Source: Gigantopelta aegis
Lineage: Eukaryota > Mollusca > Gastropoda > Neomphalida > Peltospiridae
Reading direction: 5' to 3'
Length of the DNA stretch: 64,000 bases
Assembly (NCBI RefSeq): GCF_016097555.1
Contig: NC_054704.1
Coordinates: 47,976,625 to 48,040,624, forward strand
Below the pieces are notes generated by a model, which worked only from the letters and a program-made list of their open reading frames with translations, was not told the origin of the DNA and searched no databases. The position numbers and the translations under genes are program-made. This document shows positions 21,696 through 33,247 of the stretch, in pieces; the first letter of the stretch is position 1; each line of letters opens with the position of its first letter.

Positions 21696-21937
21696 TAGTG
21701 TCGTTAAACAAAACAAACTTTATATAGATAGGTAGATGGATAGATAGATAGGTAGATAGATAGACAGATAGACAGATAGATAGATAGACGGATAGACGGA
21801 TAGATACATACATACAGGCAATAGATAGCTATAGCCTGTATGTATCTATCCATCTATCCGTCTATCTATCTATCTATCTACCTATCTATCTATCCATCTA
21901 CCTATCTATATAAAGTTTGTTTTGTTTAACGACACTA
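21696..21937. repeat. Large imperfect palindrome of SINE tails and GATA repeats
   Basis: Left arm starts TAGTGTCGTTAAACAAAACA and the right arm ends with its complement TGTTTTGTTTAACGACACTA. Between them, GATA/GACA-type repeats on the left are mirrored by TATC/GTCT-type repeats on the right around a 14-nt centre (21820-21833). The arms (about 124 and 104 bp) differ mainly by microsatellite indels. Confidence 0.85.
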
Positions 21938-22135
21938 CTAGAGCACATTGATTTATTAATCATCGGCTAATGGATGTCAAACATTTGGTAATTTTGACAT
22001 AGTTTTACAGAGAAAACCCGTTATATTTTTTCATTAGCAGCAAGGGACCTTTTATATGCTTCAACACCCAGACAGGATAGCACACACCACGGCCTTTGAT
22101 ATACCAGTCATGAGAAATAGCTGTGCCGATCCCAG
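21909..22135 (-). mobile_element. SINE, tail A, head lost
   Basis: Minus-strand tail A plus SINE middle (AAAAGGTCCCTTGCTGCTAA, GGCCGTGGTGTGTGCTATCC), ending near CCAGTCATGAG. Its tail forms the right arm of the palindrome. Confidence 0.85.
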
Positions 22136-22433
22136 ACTGATCTCTCTCTATTTGTCTACCCGTATCTCTGTCAGTCTATCTGTTTATGTCATGTCATGTC
22201 ATAGGGTTTTACGTGCACATTCAGAACAAGCATATCTATCTGTTTCTGTAAATATCCATTTTAGTCTTCTTCTTCTTCTTCTCTCTTTGTCTGTCGGCTT
22301 GTCTGTCTTTCTGTCCGTCTGCTTTAAGTGTGTCTGTCCATCTGTACATCTCTGAGTAAGTCTGTATAGCTGTCGACCAAAGCCTTCTTGTACCCTGCAT
22401 TAATAAAACAGTCCAAGCCTACAGTCAAATATG

Positions 22434-22848
22434 TCCTATATTCTGAGAATATGTAAAAGTCCAACAATTAGCCCCAGCCCTGACTATGCCATGGTATGTA
22501 TCGGTTTGTTTTTAATTATCACTACAGATAAATATAAGTCCTATATTCTGAGAATATGTAAAAGTCCGACAATTAGCCCCAGCCCTGACTATGCCATGGT
22601 ATGTATCGGTTTGTTTTTAATTATCACTACAGATAAATATAAGTCCTATATTCTGAGAATATGTAAAAGTCCGACAATTAGCCCCAGCCCTGACTATGCC
22701 ATGGTATGTATCGGTTTGTTTTTAATTATCACTACAGATAAATATAAGTCCTATATTCTTAGAATATGTAAAAGTCCGACAATTAGCCCCAGCCCTGACT
22801 ATGCCATGGTATGTATCGGTTTGTTTTTAATTATCACTACAGATACGC
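22434..22848. repeat. 105-bp tandem repeat, four near-identical copies
   Basis: Units start TCCTATATTCTGAGAATATG at 22434, 22539, 22644 and 22749, differing at very few sites. Since 105 is a multiple of three, the frame stays open and yields a 202-codon ORF of 35-residue repeats; there is no sign it is a gene. The last unit runs into a SINE head. Confidence 0.95.
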
Positions 22849-23060
22849 TTAGGGCGGGACGTAGCACAGTGGTAAAGCGCTCGCTTGATGCCCAGTCGGT
22901 TTGGGATCGATTCCCGTCGGTGGGCTCATTGGGCTGTTTCTCGTTCCAGCCAGTGCTCCACGACTGGTATATCAAAGGCCGTGGTATATGCTGTCCTTTC
23001 TGTGGGATGGTGCATATAAAAAAAATCCCTTATTGCTAATCGAAAAGAGTAGCCCAAAGA
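22849..23060 (+). mobile_element. SINE with head I, 3' part lost
   Basis: tRNA-like head with A box (TAGCACAGTGG) and B box (GGATCGATTCC), then GTTCCAGCCAGTGCTCCACG and the SINE middle. Diverges after AGAGTAGCCCA, so no tail is present. Confidence 0.85.
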
Positions 23061-23714
23061 ACGTCCAACTATTAACAATCAAAGCGCAAAACTGGAACGT
23101 TGTAATCGTTGAATAAACAGCGTCGCAGCGTGCATATTGTAATTCTTATGACGTATAAATATCACTACAATGATCTCTCCAGTCCAAAGTTCCAAAATGT
23201 TAATGTGTATGTAGGTTTTCTCAGCAATGTTAATTTTTAAAAAAAGGTAGATACATGTCATTAAGTTATGTATCCGCTGATCTATAGATAATGGTGTGGA
23301 ATATGTATTTAACCATCGCAGTATATATAATGTTCTACGAATGTGAGAAAAAATCCAGAGATCATCGTTTGCAATAGTAAATGTGTTTGGTTGAAAGTAG
23401 CAAAAATATACGTACACGTATAAAAAAATATATAAAAAAATCCACGTTTTTCACCTATACACTCTGAAATGCTGATATAGTACATGTTTTCCGTAATATA
23501 ATGTACTTAGTAAAATTTTATTTCTTATAGCTGATGTTAAAATAAAATAATTTATATATAACGGATCTTAACACCATATGTCATACCATATCAAATTAAC
23601 ATCATATGATTGATATCAGCCCACAAACTTTTATTTACTGACATCACACCCAGTTGTGATGGAGAGAGAATGTTATATAGTAAGTCGAGTTTGTAAGATC
23701 ATTGCCTTTCATCG
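23061..23714. other. No feature seen
   Basis: AT-rich sequence between SINE copies; no conserved frame or repeat recognised. Confidence 0.55.
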
Positions 23715-23792
23715 GCCCATTGTGTTTTTCCCGTTCAAACCAGCACTCCACGACTGGTATATTAAAGGCCGTTGTGTGTGCTAGTGTCGTGA
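23715..23792 (+). mobile_element. SINE middle fragment
   Basis: CCAGCACTCCACGACTGGTA followed by TATTAAAGGCCGT matches the SINE middle; both ends missing. Confidence 0.65.
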
Positions 23793-23874
23793 ACCGCGGA
23801 ACAGGTGGGCTGGCCGCGGGGCCATATCCCCCCTCCCTCTCCTTTTTCATGTTACTGTATTTTAACACCTGAAA

Positions 23875-24269
23875 CCGGCCTCGGTGGCGTCGTGGCAGGC
23901 CATCGGTCTACAGGCTGGTAGGTACTGGGTTCGGATCCCAGTCGTGGCATGGGATTTTTAATCCAGATACCGACTCCAAACCCCGAGTGAGTGCTCCGCA
24001 AGGCTCAATGGGTAGGTGTAAACCACTTGCACCGACCAGTGATCCATAACTGGTTAAACAAAGGCCATGGTTTGTGCTATCCTGCCTGTGGGAAGCGCAA
24101 ATAAAAGATCCCTTGCTGCCTGTCGTAAAAAAGAGTAGCCTATGTGGCGACAGCGGGTTTCCTCTAAAAACAGTGTCAGAATGACCATATGTTTGACGTC
24201 CAATAGCCGATGATAAGATAAAAAAAATCAATGTGCTCTAGTGGCGTCGTTAAATAAAACAAACTTTAC
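23875..24269 (+). mobile_element. Full-length SINE, head II with tail A, perfect 15-bp target duplication
   Basis: The head (CCTCGGTGGCGTCGTGGCAG) has a tRNA-like A box and B box (GGTTCGGATCCC). The middle has AGATCCCTTGCTGCC and GACAGCGGGTTTCCTCT, and the tail has CAATGTGCTCTAGTGGCGTC followed by TTAAATAAAACAAACTTTA. It is flanked by identical TTTTAACACCTGAAA at 23860-23874 and 24270-24284. The exact duplication implies a recent insertion. Confidence 0.95.
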
Positions 24270-24550
24270 TTTTAACACCTGAAATTCACAATCTTCTCTG
24301 AAGAGAATATTACCCCGAACCCACTGTAAAAAGGTTCGGACCCTCAAATACATGTATTTCAATCCCACAGACCGTTGAACTGACAGTGCCCCTCCCCCTC
24401 CCACACACACACACTTTCAAATACAAACAGTGCCGAGTTTGTTGAAAATTATATACAAACGATTCCTCTCTGCTTACTAATAAGAGTAGAGTATGTGCTG
24501 GTAGCATATATCTTCTTTCACGGTCTAGCTAGTCTCAGTCTCTATGTGTT

Positions 24551-24710
24551 AAATAGAGAATAATACAAGAGTGGCCGTTAGATACCATTTATCTCACAAC
24601 GAGTTGTTTTAAAATGTAACCAACCAGCGAAAGCGAGTTTGATAAGTTTTTAAACGAGTTGTGAGATAAATGGTATCTAACGGATACGAATGTATTATTC
24701 TATTTCTTAC
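24551..24710. mobile_element. Palindromic MITE
   Basis: The left arm AATAGAGAATAATACA...TAGATACCATTTATCTCACAACGAGTT is mirrored by the right arm AACGAGTTGTGAGATAAATG...TGTATTATTCTATTTCTT. Arms are about 55 bp with a short centre. Confidence 0.85.
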
Positions 24711-25296
24711 ATATCCTAAAAAGCAGTTTTTAAGCAAATTTTAACATCTTTATCGACTAAAAGATATTTACAACCCTTTGCACTTGTAGCTTACTTACGC
24801 GTCACAAACACGTGACTGCCAGGTTAACTATACGTCACAGTGTAATCAATTTCCACCGTGCTGTTTTTATTGAACGTATGGCAATGGTGACCAATGTTTT
24901 GAAATTGTTAACACACGTACGTGTGTAAACAAGTATGTGTTATCAATGATAACGCATGGTGTTCTCACCAACGAGTGTGTAAGAAACGCATAGCAGCATT
25001 CCTTTGCTTCCTTTATGGTGATATGTCATACGTGTGTCAATTAGAGACGGTTATGACCCGCAACGACTTGATACTAATGTTTTCTAGCAGTTCATATTCA
25101 GCTATTATAAACTGTGGTCTATGTCAGAGCTTTACACACCTACTCCTCTTTTCATTCTAAGGGATTTACTTGGCATTTCATATTCCAGCCAGTGCTCAAC
25201 TGGGACCAATTTCACAAAATATCGTATCCATAATTTTCAACGTAACGTAAATCTACTACTAAACCACAATTCATATTAACAGTACAAGTAGTGTGT

Positions 25297-25306
25297 GTGT
25301 GCGCGC

Positions 25307-25371
<65 letters not shown>
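25297..25371. repeat. (GT)n microsatellite
   Basis: GT run interrupted by a GCGCATATATAT block near its start. Confidence 0.95.
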
Positions 25372-25376
<5 letters not shown>

Positions 25377-25492
25377 TGTTTTTCGGTATCGTCAATATAT
25401 ATTAGGAATGAAAATTGTATTATGCGAGCCTTGGGAATACTATGTAATTAGATGATTTTCTAAACCGTTGCGCTCTATACTCGTTACTCTTG

Positions 25493-25494
<2 letters not shown>

Positions 25495-25571
<77 letters not shown>
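25495..25571. repeat. (GA)n microsatellite
   Basis: Uninterrupted GA run of about 75 bp. Confidence 0.95.
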
Positions 25572-26593
<1,022 letters not shown>

Positions 26594-27687
26594 TTATGTG
26601 AGTAATCCAATACATTTGCTATATAACGGAAGTATGTGTATTTCTATGACTCATGAAAGGGCCGTTTACATTTACAAATATATTCACGAGCGTATAAACA
26701 GTAAACCAGGGAGATGGGGTTGACTACAGCACAAATAAAACGAATGTTTGTAAGATACTTTTGATATAAGCTTTTAGGAAGGGGTAGAAGTACAAAAAAC
26801 AAAAACAACAAAAAACCAACAACCGGGGGTACGGTTTATACTATGCTCGTGAAAGTGTTAATATACTAATTATGAATGGCTCCTTATCAAACCAATACGT
26901 TGCTATAGAAACAAACAATTCAACATGGTCACCTGACAGCCATGTGGCTTTCCTTACTTTGATGCCTGGAATAGATTAATATCCATATACACGTGTATTT
27001 TCTGATAAATCCATCAAGACATTTCATTCACTTCAAGTCTGAACCGTGGAGCACAATTACAACAACTTAACCAAGCGATTATAAATTATATTGACCTTTA
27101 ACCACTGACCTGCCAACTTAAAACAGGCCATCAACCGGCGATACTCTTTAATGGGTCCAAAGTTCATATTTCAAGCATTCCTTATGATAATTCTGTGACA
27201 CAAGTAATATTTACACTGTGATAATTTGAGACTTGTAACAATAACGCACATTTTTACGTATCCAAAGTTGAAAGTATTTATTTCATATACAACACTAGCA
27301 ACAGTACTGACTATGTGGGTCTTGACAGCATCCATCCCAGAATCGTATATTAGGGGTGGTGGAGAACAGGGCCGTACCCTGATCAAAATCCTGGGGGAGG
27401 GGGCACTACTTTTTATAAATAAATGAAACAATATACAAATTAAACCCTGAGATGTGTAGGCCCATATGCTATTATCTGGAGTAAAAAAAAAAAAAAGTGA
27501 GATTCTCAGGGGGAAACTGTCCCCCCCCCCCCCCCCCCCCCCCGATTGTTCTGTCCTGTGGAAGGGGTGAGGATCGAAACTGTGAATGTGAGGGATATCT
27601 TAGGTTTCTGAAATAACATTTTGTGTATGTTATGAAGACTCCATTAAGATCCAACACTAGTTTAATCAGCTATGTGAGATTAAAATT

Positions 27688-28198
27688 AAAGGTTTGTTTT
27701 GTTTAACGGCACTACTAGAACACATTGATTTATTAATCATCAGCTATTGGATGTCAAACATATGGTAATTCTGACATATATAGTCTTAGAGAGGAAACCC
27801 GCTACAGCTTTGCATTAGCAGCAAGGGATATTTTATATGCACCATCCCACACACATGATATTTTAACTTATTTTCGTGCTTACATCTTATCTGGGCCGTC
27901 TGTCCAAAACAGTGGGTTAGTTGCCAATTGTTAGTGGTTAGAAAGAGAAGAGGGTGTAGTGGTCCATTGAGTCGTTAAAACTTGCTCTTGATGGTTGCCG
28001 ATACCGGGCTGCGAACCCTGTAACTACCAGCCTTATGTCTGATGGCTTAATCACGACACCACCGAGGCTGGCAGACATGATAGCACATACACAATATACC
28101 AGTCGTGATGCACTGGCTGGAACGAGAAATTGCCCAATAGGCCCACCTACGAGAATCGATCCAAGACCGCTTTACCACTGGGCTACTTTTTGCCCTCC
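27688..28198 (-). mobile_element. SINE (tail A, head I) split by a second SINE
   Basis: Minus-strand SINE in two parts. 27688-27860 carries tail A and the middle; 28075-28198 carries the rest of the middle (CCAGTGCATCACGACTGGTA) and the head (TAGCCCAGTGGTAAAGCGG). The interruption is a separate SINE bounded by an 8-bp duplication. Confidence 0.85.
27861..28074 (-). mobile_element. Head II SINE nested in another SINE, 8-bp target duplication
   Basis: Minus-strand head CAGCCTCGGTGGTGTCGTGA with B box GGTTCGCAGCCC, then an unrelated middle ending in an A-rich tail. It is flanked by ACATGATA at 27853-27860 and 28075-28082. At 214 bp it lacks the middle and tails of the larger SINEs, so it is a shorter SINE type using the same head. 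Confidence 0.85.
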
Positions 28199-28226
28199 TA
28201 TGCGAGATTAAATACATACATACATA

Positions 28227-28227
28227 C

Positions 28228-28306
<79 letters not shown>
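28227..28306. repeat. (AT)n microsatellite
   Basis: About 80 bp of AT following an ATAC block. Confidence 0.95.
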
Positions 28307-28309
<3 letters not shown>

Positions 28310-28934
28310 TATACCAACAGTTAATTAGCTTTTAAAATTTTATCCTGTGTTGGAGGTCTATATTTTCACAGTACATTTTCCGATATTCCATAAAAATAAA
28401 GAAGAGGACCTCAGGGATGTCCCTCCCCCCCCCCCCACCCCCCAATCCGCCCCTACAAGACATTGTGCGGGAACGTTTTTTTGGGATGTACGAGTCATGC
28501 TCCTCCAGAAAATACACGGGGAAAAAAAAGAATAAAATATGCTTGGGGTACTTCCCCCTTCTGCACATGCTTCTGCCCCCGGAATCTGTCAGTGATAAAA
28601 CACACAGGGTTCAATAAGGGTGTTGTAAGTGCTGTCTCTCTGTCCTGCTAGTTAAATGAACTAGAGAAACGTAAGCACAGTTGATTGAGTGTACCAAGGT
28701 CCACGTACACACCTGAAACGTGGCTGATGAACCGTTTCTCCGTATCATCAATTTCAACAACTTGGTCAAGGTTATCAGTGGGCAAACTGACCATTTTCTA
28801 GGATGTAGTACGTGTGTGTGGGGTGGTCATAAAGAAGTAACCCTCTTCCTCCTCCTAAACATACACACAACAAACCCACACAATGTAAAAATGGACAGTA
28901 TTTTGTGCATGTATACATGTGTGCGTGCGCACGT

Positions 28935-29898
28935 GCGTAATAAAAATGTAGGCATAATTATTGATGTACTTACAATAAATATATACATTTAAAACAATAT
29001 ACCATACCATAAATGTGTGTGTCTCTGTGTGAGTGCTAAAAATGTATGCATAAGTATTGATGTACTTACAATAAATATATACATTTAAAACAATATACCA
29101 CACCATACATTTGTGTGTGCGTGTGTATGTGTGTGATAAAAATGTATGCATAAGTATTGATGTACTTACAATAAATAAATACATTTAACACAATATACCA
29201 CACCATACATTTGTGTGTGTGTGTGTGAGAGAGAGATAAAAATGTATGCATAAGTATTGATGTACTTACAATAAATAAATACATTTAACACAATATACCA
29301 CACCATAAATGTGTGTCTCTGTGTGTGTGCTAAAAATGTATGCATAAGTATTGATGTACTTACAATAAATATATACATTTAAAATAATATACCACCATAC
29401 ATTTGTGTGTGCATGTGTGTGTGTGTGTGTGATAAAAATGTATGTATAAGTATTGATGTACTTACAATAAATAAATACATTTAACACAATATACCACACC
29501 ATACATTTGTGTGTGTGTGTGTGTGAGATAAAAATGTATGCATAAGTATTGATGTACTTACAATAAATAAATACATTTAACACAATATACCACACCATAC
29601 ATTTGTGTGTGTGTGTGTGTGAGAGATAAAAATGTATGCATAAGTATTGATGTACTTACAATAAATAAATACATTTAACACAATATACCACACCATATAT
29701 TTGTGTGTGTGTGTGTGTGAGAGATAAAAATGTATGCATAAGTATTGATGTACTTACAATAAATAAATACATTTAACAAAATATACCACACCATACATTT
29801 GTGTGTGTGTGTGTGTGTGAGAGAGATAAAAATGTATGCATAAGTATTGATGCACTTACAATAAATAAATACATTTAACACAATATACCACACCATAC

Positions 29899-29938
<40 letters not shown>

Positions 29939-30314
29939 AAAAAATTTATGCATAAGTATTGATGTACTTACAATAAATAAATACATTTAAAACAATATAC
30001 CACACCATACATTTGTGTGTGTGTGTGTGTGTGTGTGTGTGATAAAAATGTATGCATAAGTATTGATGTATTACAATAAATAAATACATTTAACACAATA
30101 TACCACACCATACATTTGTGTGTGTGTGTGAGAGAAATAAAAATGTATGCATAAGTATTGATGTACTTACAATAAATAAATACATTTAACACAATATACC
30201 ACACCATACATTTGTGTGTGTGTGTGTGTGAGAGAGAGCGATAAAAATGTATGCATAAGTACTGATGCACTTACAATAAATAAATACATTTAACAATATA
30301 CCACACCATACATT

Positions 30315-30349
<35 letters not shown>

Positions 30350-30535
30350 GTGTGTGCTAAAAATGTATGCATAAGTATTGATGTACTTAAATAAATATAT
30401 ACATTTAAAACAATATACCACACCATACATTTGTGTATGTGTGTGTGCGTGTGCGTGTGTGTGATAAAAATGTATGCATAAGTATTGATGTACTTACAAT
30501 AAATATATGCATTTAAAACAATAAACCACACATTA
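28935..30535. repeat. Sixteen-copy minisatellite with an embedded GT microsatellite
   Basis: Units of about 83-115 bp share TGTATGCATAAGTATTGATG followed by TACTTACAATAAATAAATAC and ACAATATACCACACCATACA, then a GT run of varying length, in some units with GAGAGA. About 16 copies; length variation lies almost wholly in the GT part. The His-Thr-rich minus-strand frames are artefacts. Confidence 0.95.
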
Positions 30536-30589
30536 ACATCATTGTTAAACAAATCCACAAATCCACAGCTGTCACTCAACCAAACATGA

Positions 30590-30745
30590 AATAGCCACAG
30601 CTGTCACTCTGTGATCATTTTCCCCATTTCAACATCACAGATCAGACTCTTATTTCACTCTGTTGTAACTTTATCAAACTGTGCTCCAGATATGTAGATT
30701 AACCAAAATTCGGATCCATGTCTATGAGATGAAACTAGGGTATGC
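30590..30745. mobile_element. MITE family M1 fragment
   Basis: CATTTCAACATCACAGATCA, CTGTTGTAACTTTATC and TAGATTAACCAAAATT match the 3' third of M1. Confidence 0.65.
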
Positions 30746-32577
30746 AACTTTTAACAATGAAAAAAATGTAAAAAATCTAAAATGTAGCTTACGAATGTAC
30801 ATCAATTTATTTGTCACCACAGAATAACAAAAACAAACTGATATTCTTTATCACTAAACAGTTTGCGAATTCACACACAGATTTTTTAAATACCAGTAAG
30901 AATACAACTTCGTAAAATGTGGTATTCCCACTTTGAGCACAAAATGTACATCCCTGTCATGTTTCATGTCTGTTTCACTCCACTGTACTGTACTGAGTGA
31001 ATGCGTTTAAAATAGACCTACGCCTACAAATTTGTGTATTTTTTAAATTGTTGTTAATACCTTATATTCAGTATTTAACTCAAGTCAAATAAGTCCATTT
31101 AAGTAGCAATGATAACACATTTTTCACAATTAACTGAACTTTTAAATATTTTTTGGACTGTTAATATATTTTCTAAATGATTTCTTGTCTTAAATGATGT
31201 CAAACATCCCTTCCACCGGAAGATCTTTCTGATGTCTAGTAGTTCTTCAATCAGTTGATAACCTCAATCACTGAAAAAGTAAAAAGTGAAATAAATAAAT
31301 ACATGCAACATGATACTAATTATAAATATACAAAGTCTAATGAAACACATTTTACGGCTGGTATGATTATGGTTCGTTAGTCTGGATAGGTTTTTTAGTT
31401 TTTTGTATCTACATAGACAATATTTCGTTTTTTTTGGTCAAATATGATTTATATCTCATCTTGTGAAGTTTGCGCGACTCGTGTGATACGATTGCAAACT
31501 TCATGAGATGAGATTTAAATCATATTTGACAAAAAACATGAAATTTTCTATTTATTATATAACTTTTGGCAATTTACCTTTATGTTTAAAATACCAGCAG
31601 CAAAATAGTTCAGTCTTTCTTACAGTGAAGATAACACTTTCTACAGTGACGATAACACATTTTACAGTGAAATTTTCACTCTAAAAATTCATTTCATTTC
31701 ACTGATATTTTAAGATATTTCACTAAATGTTAATAATAAAGAAGCATATTTTATTCTGATAGTGATCAAGGTGCAGTGCCTAATGTCTTATGTTCAGTGA
31801 CATGATTAGAATCACTGATACAATACCATTCTGTCCCGGATCAGACCCCTGGCTATCCAGAGATTGGACCCGTGACAGACATGCCCAAAACCTTCATGGT
31901 ATGGAGGCATGTTAAATTAGTTCACGTTCACAATACAATACCATAACCAGAGAAAAAGAAAAAAAAACCCAGAAAACAATTCAATTTTCTTAATTGTTCA
32001 TCTTGCAAAGCTTATGTTCATGTTACTTTTATAATAAAAATAAACATTTATTTTCTTACCTTTGAAGTATAAGTATTAGAATGACAGATTTCATAGATCT
32101 ATTATCCACTCTATATAATTTCTTCATTTCATACGTGGTCATTTTGTATCATCATGCAAGATTGTATCATAGTGTGTGGTATTTTCTTTTGATACCATAG
32201 TAATTTTGTGCCATAGTCATGGTATGTCACAAAAATGACTATGGTATGAAGTGATTAATTCAATTAGTATAAAATGATCATGGTGCAAATTAACCAGGAT
32301 CCACATTTTACTGTGCACACATAAAGTTAAGTTATAAAGTTATGAATGATACGTTCACTTAAAATACATTATGTAATGCCTACACTGATGGAATTATATT
32401 TAAAATTAAGTAATTTTCATGTTTTAATTCATAACAATAGTATGACAGCACAGCCTTATAACTGTGGACCCCCCCCCCCCACCCCACCCCCAAAAAACCA
32501 CACACACCCAAAAAAAAAAAAACAATGGCAGCAACCTCCAGAAAAATTAGTAAATGCATGGTTCAGTCCCAAATAAT
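30746..32577. other. No gene seen
   Basis: AT-rich. A tandem pair of ACACTTTCTACAGTGA-like motifs lies at 31620-31670, a dispersed repeat (CCCGGATCAGACCCCTGGCT followed by ATCCAGAGAT) at 31815-31930 has a second copy at 49150-49250, and a C-run lies at 32468-32480. Confidence 0.55.
31423..31546. mobile_element. Palindromic MITE
   Basis: TTGGTCAAATATGATTTATA followed by TCTCATCTTGTGAAGTTTGC is mirrored by GCAAACTTCATGAGATGAGA followed by TTTAAATCATATTTGACAAA. Arms are about 50 bp. Confidence 0.85.
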
Positions 32578-33040
32578 AAAGATTGTTTTGTTTTAACGAC
32601 ACCACTAGAGCACATTGATTAATTAATCATTGGCCATTGGATGTCAAACATGGTAATTCTAACATGTAGTTATCAGAGGAAACCCACTATATTTTTTTCT
32701 AGTACTGCAAGGGATCTTTTATATGCACTTTCCCACAGACAGGAAAGCACATACCACAGGTCCACAGCCTTTGAGCAGTTGTGCAGCTGATTCACTGGTT
32801 GGAATGAGAGAAAAAACCAATTCCCAAATAATAATAAAAAAAATAAATGGCTAAGACTGTTATAGTATATCAGAAATTAGTAAAGTTTACTCAAATTAAT
32901 CCATGGATCGATAAAAAATAAAAAAAGAAAAAGAAAAAAAAACGCAAAGAGAAAAAAAGTGTCAACTGCAGGCAATCAATCCTATGATGCACTACACCTC
33001 AAGTGAACCACTCTTACTAATGAGCTACTTCCTGTCCCAA
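32578..33040 (-). mobile_element. SINE, tail A, with an AT-rich insertion before its head
   Basis: Minus-strand tail A and middle at 32578-32815. A degenerate tRNA-like head (GTAGCTCATTAGTAAGAG, then TAGGATTGATTG) lies at 32955-33040, separated by about 140 bp of A-rich sequence. Confidence 0.7.
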
Positions 33041-33057
33041 TGTTTGCAAACAATGCC

Positions 33058-33247
33058 AGTGGCAGATCCAGAAAATCTATTTAGGGGGGCCCCCAATGAC
33101 ATGAGGCAAAACGCCAAGGGAACTTTGGGGGAGGTTTGGAGGGGGATGAAAATTAATATATAATAAAATTATAACTGTCGCAAAATATAGGGGGGGGCGG
33201 GCCCCTGGAGCCCCCCCCCCCACCCCACCCATAGATCTGCCTCTGAA
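33058..33247. repeat. Dispersed repeat with GCGGATC-type ends, copy 2
   Basis: Same family as 1720-1925: starts GGCAGATCCAGAAAATC, ends TAGATCTGCCTCTGA. Confidence 0.65.

Noticed and set aside
22849-22920. tRNA gene
   Set aside because: A and B boxes are present but the region does not fold as a full tRNA and continues into the SINE middle; the same holds for the heads at 23875, 56582 and 61850.
28855-30579. Set of His-Thr-Tyr-rich frames of about 100 codons
   Set aside because: They translate the minisatellite with its GT runs; no start context, splice sites or unique sequence.
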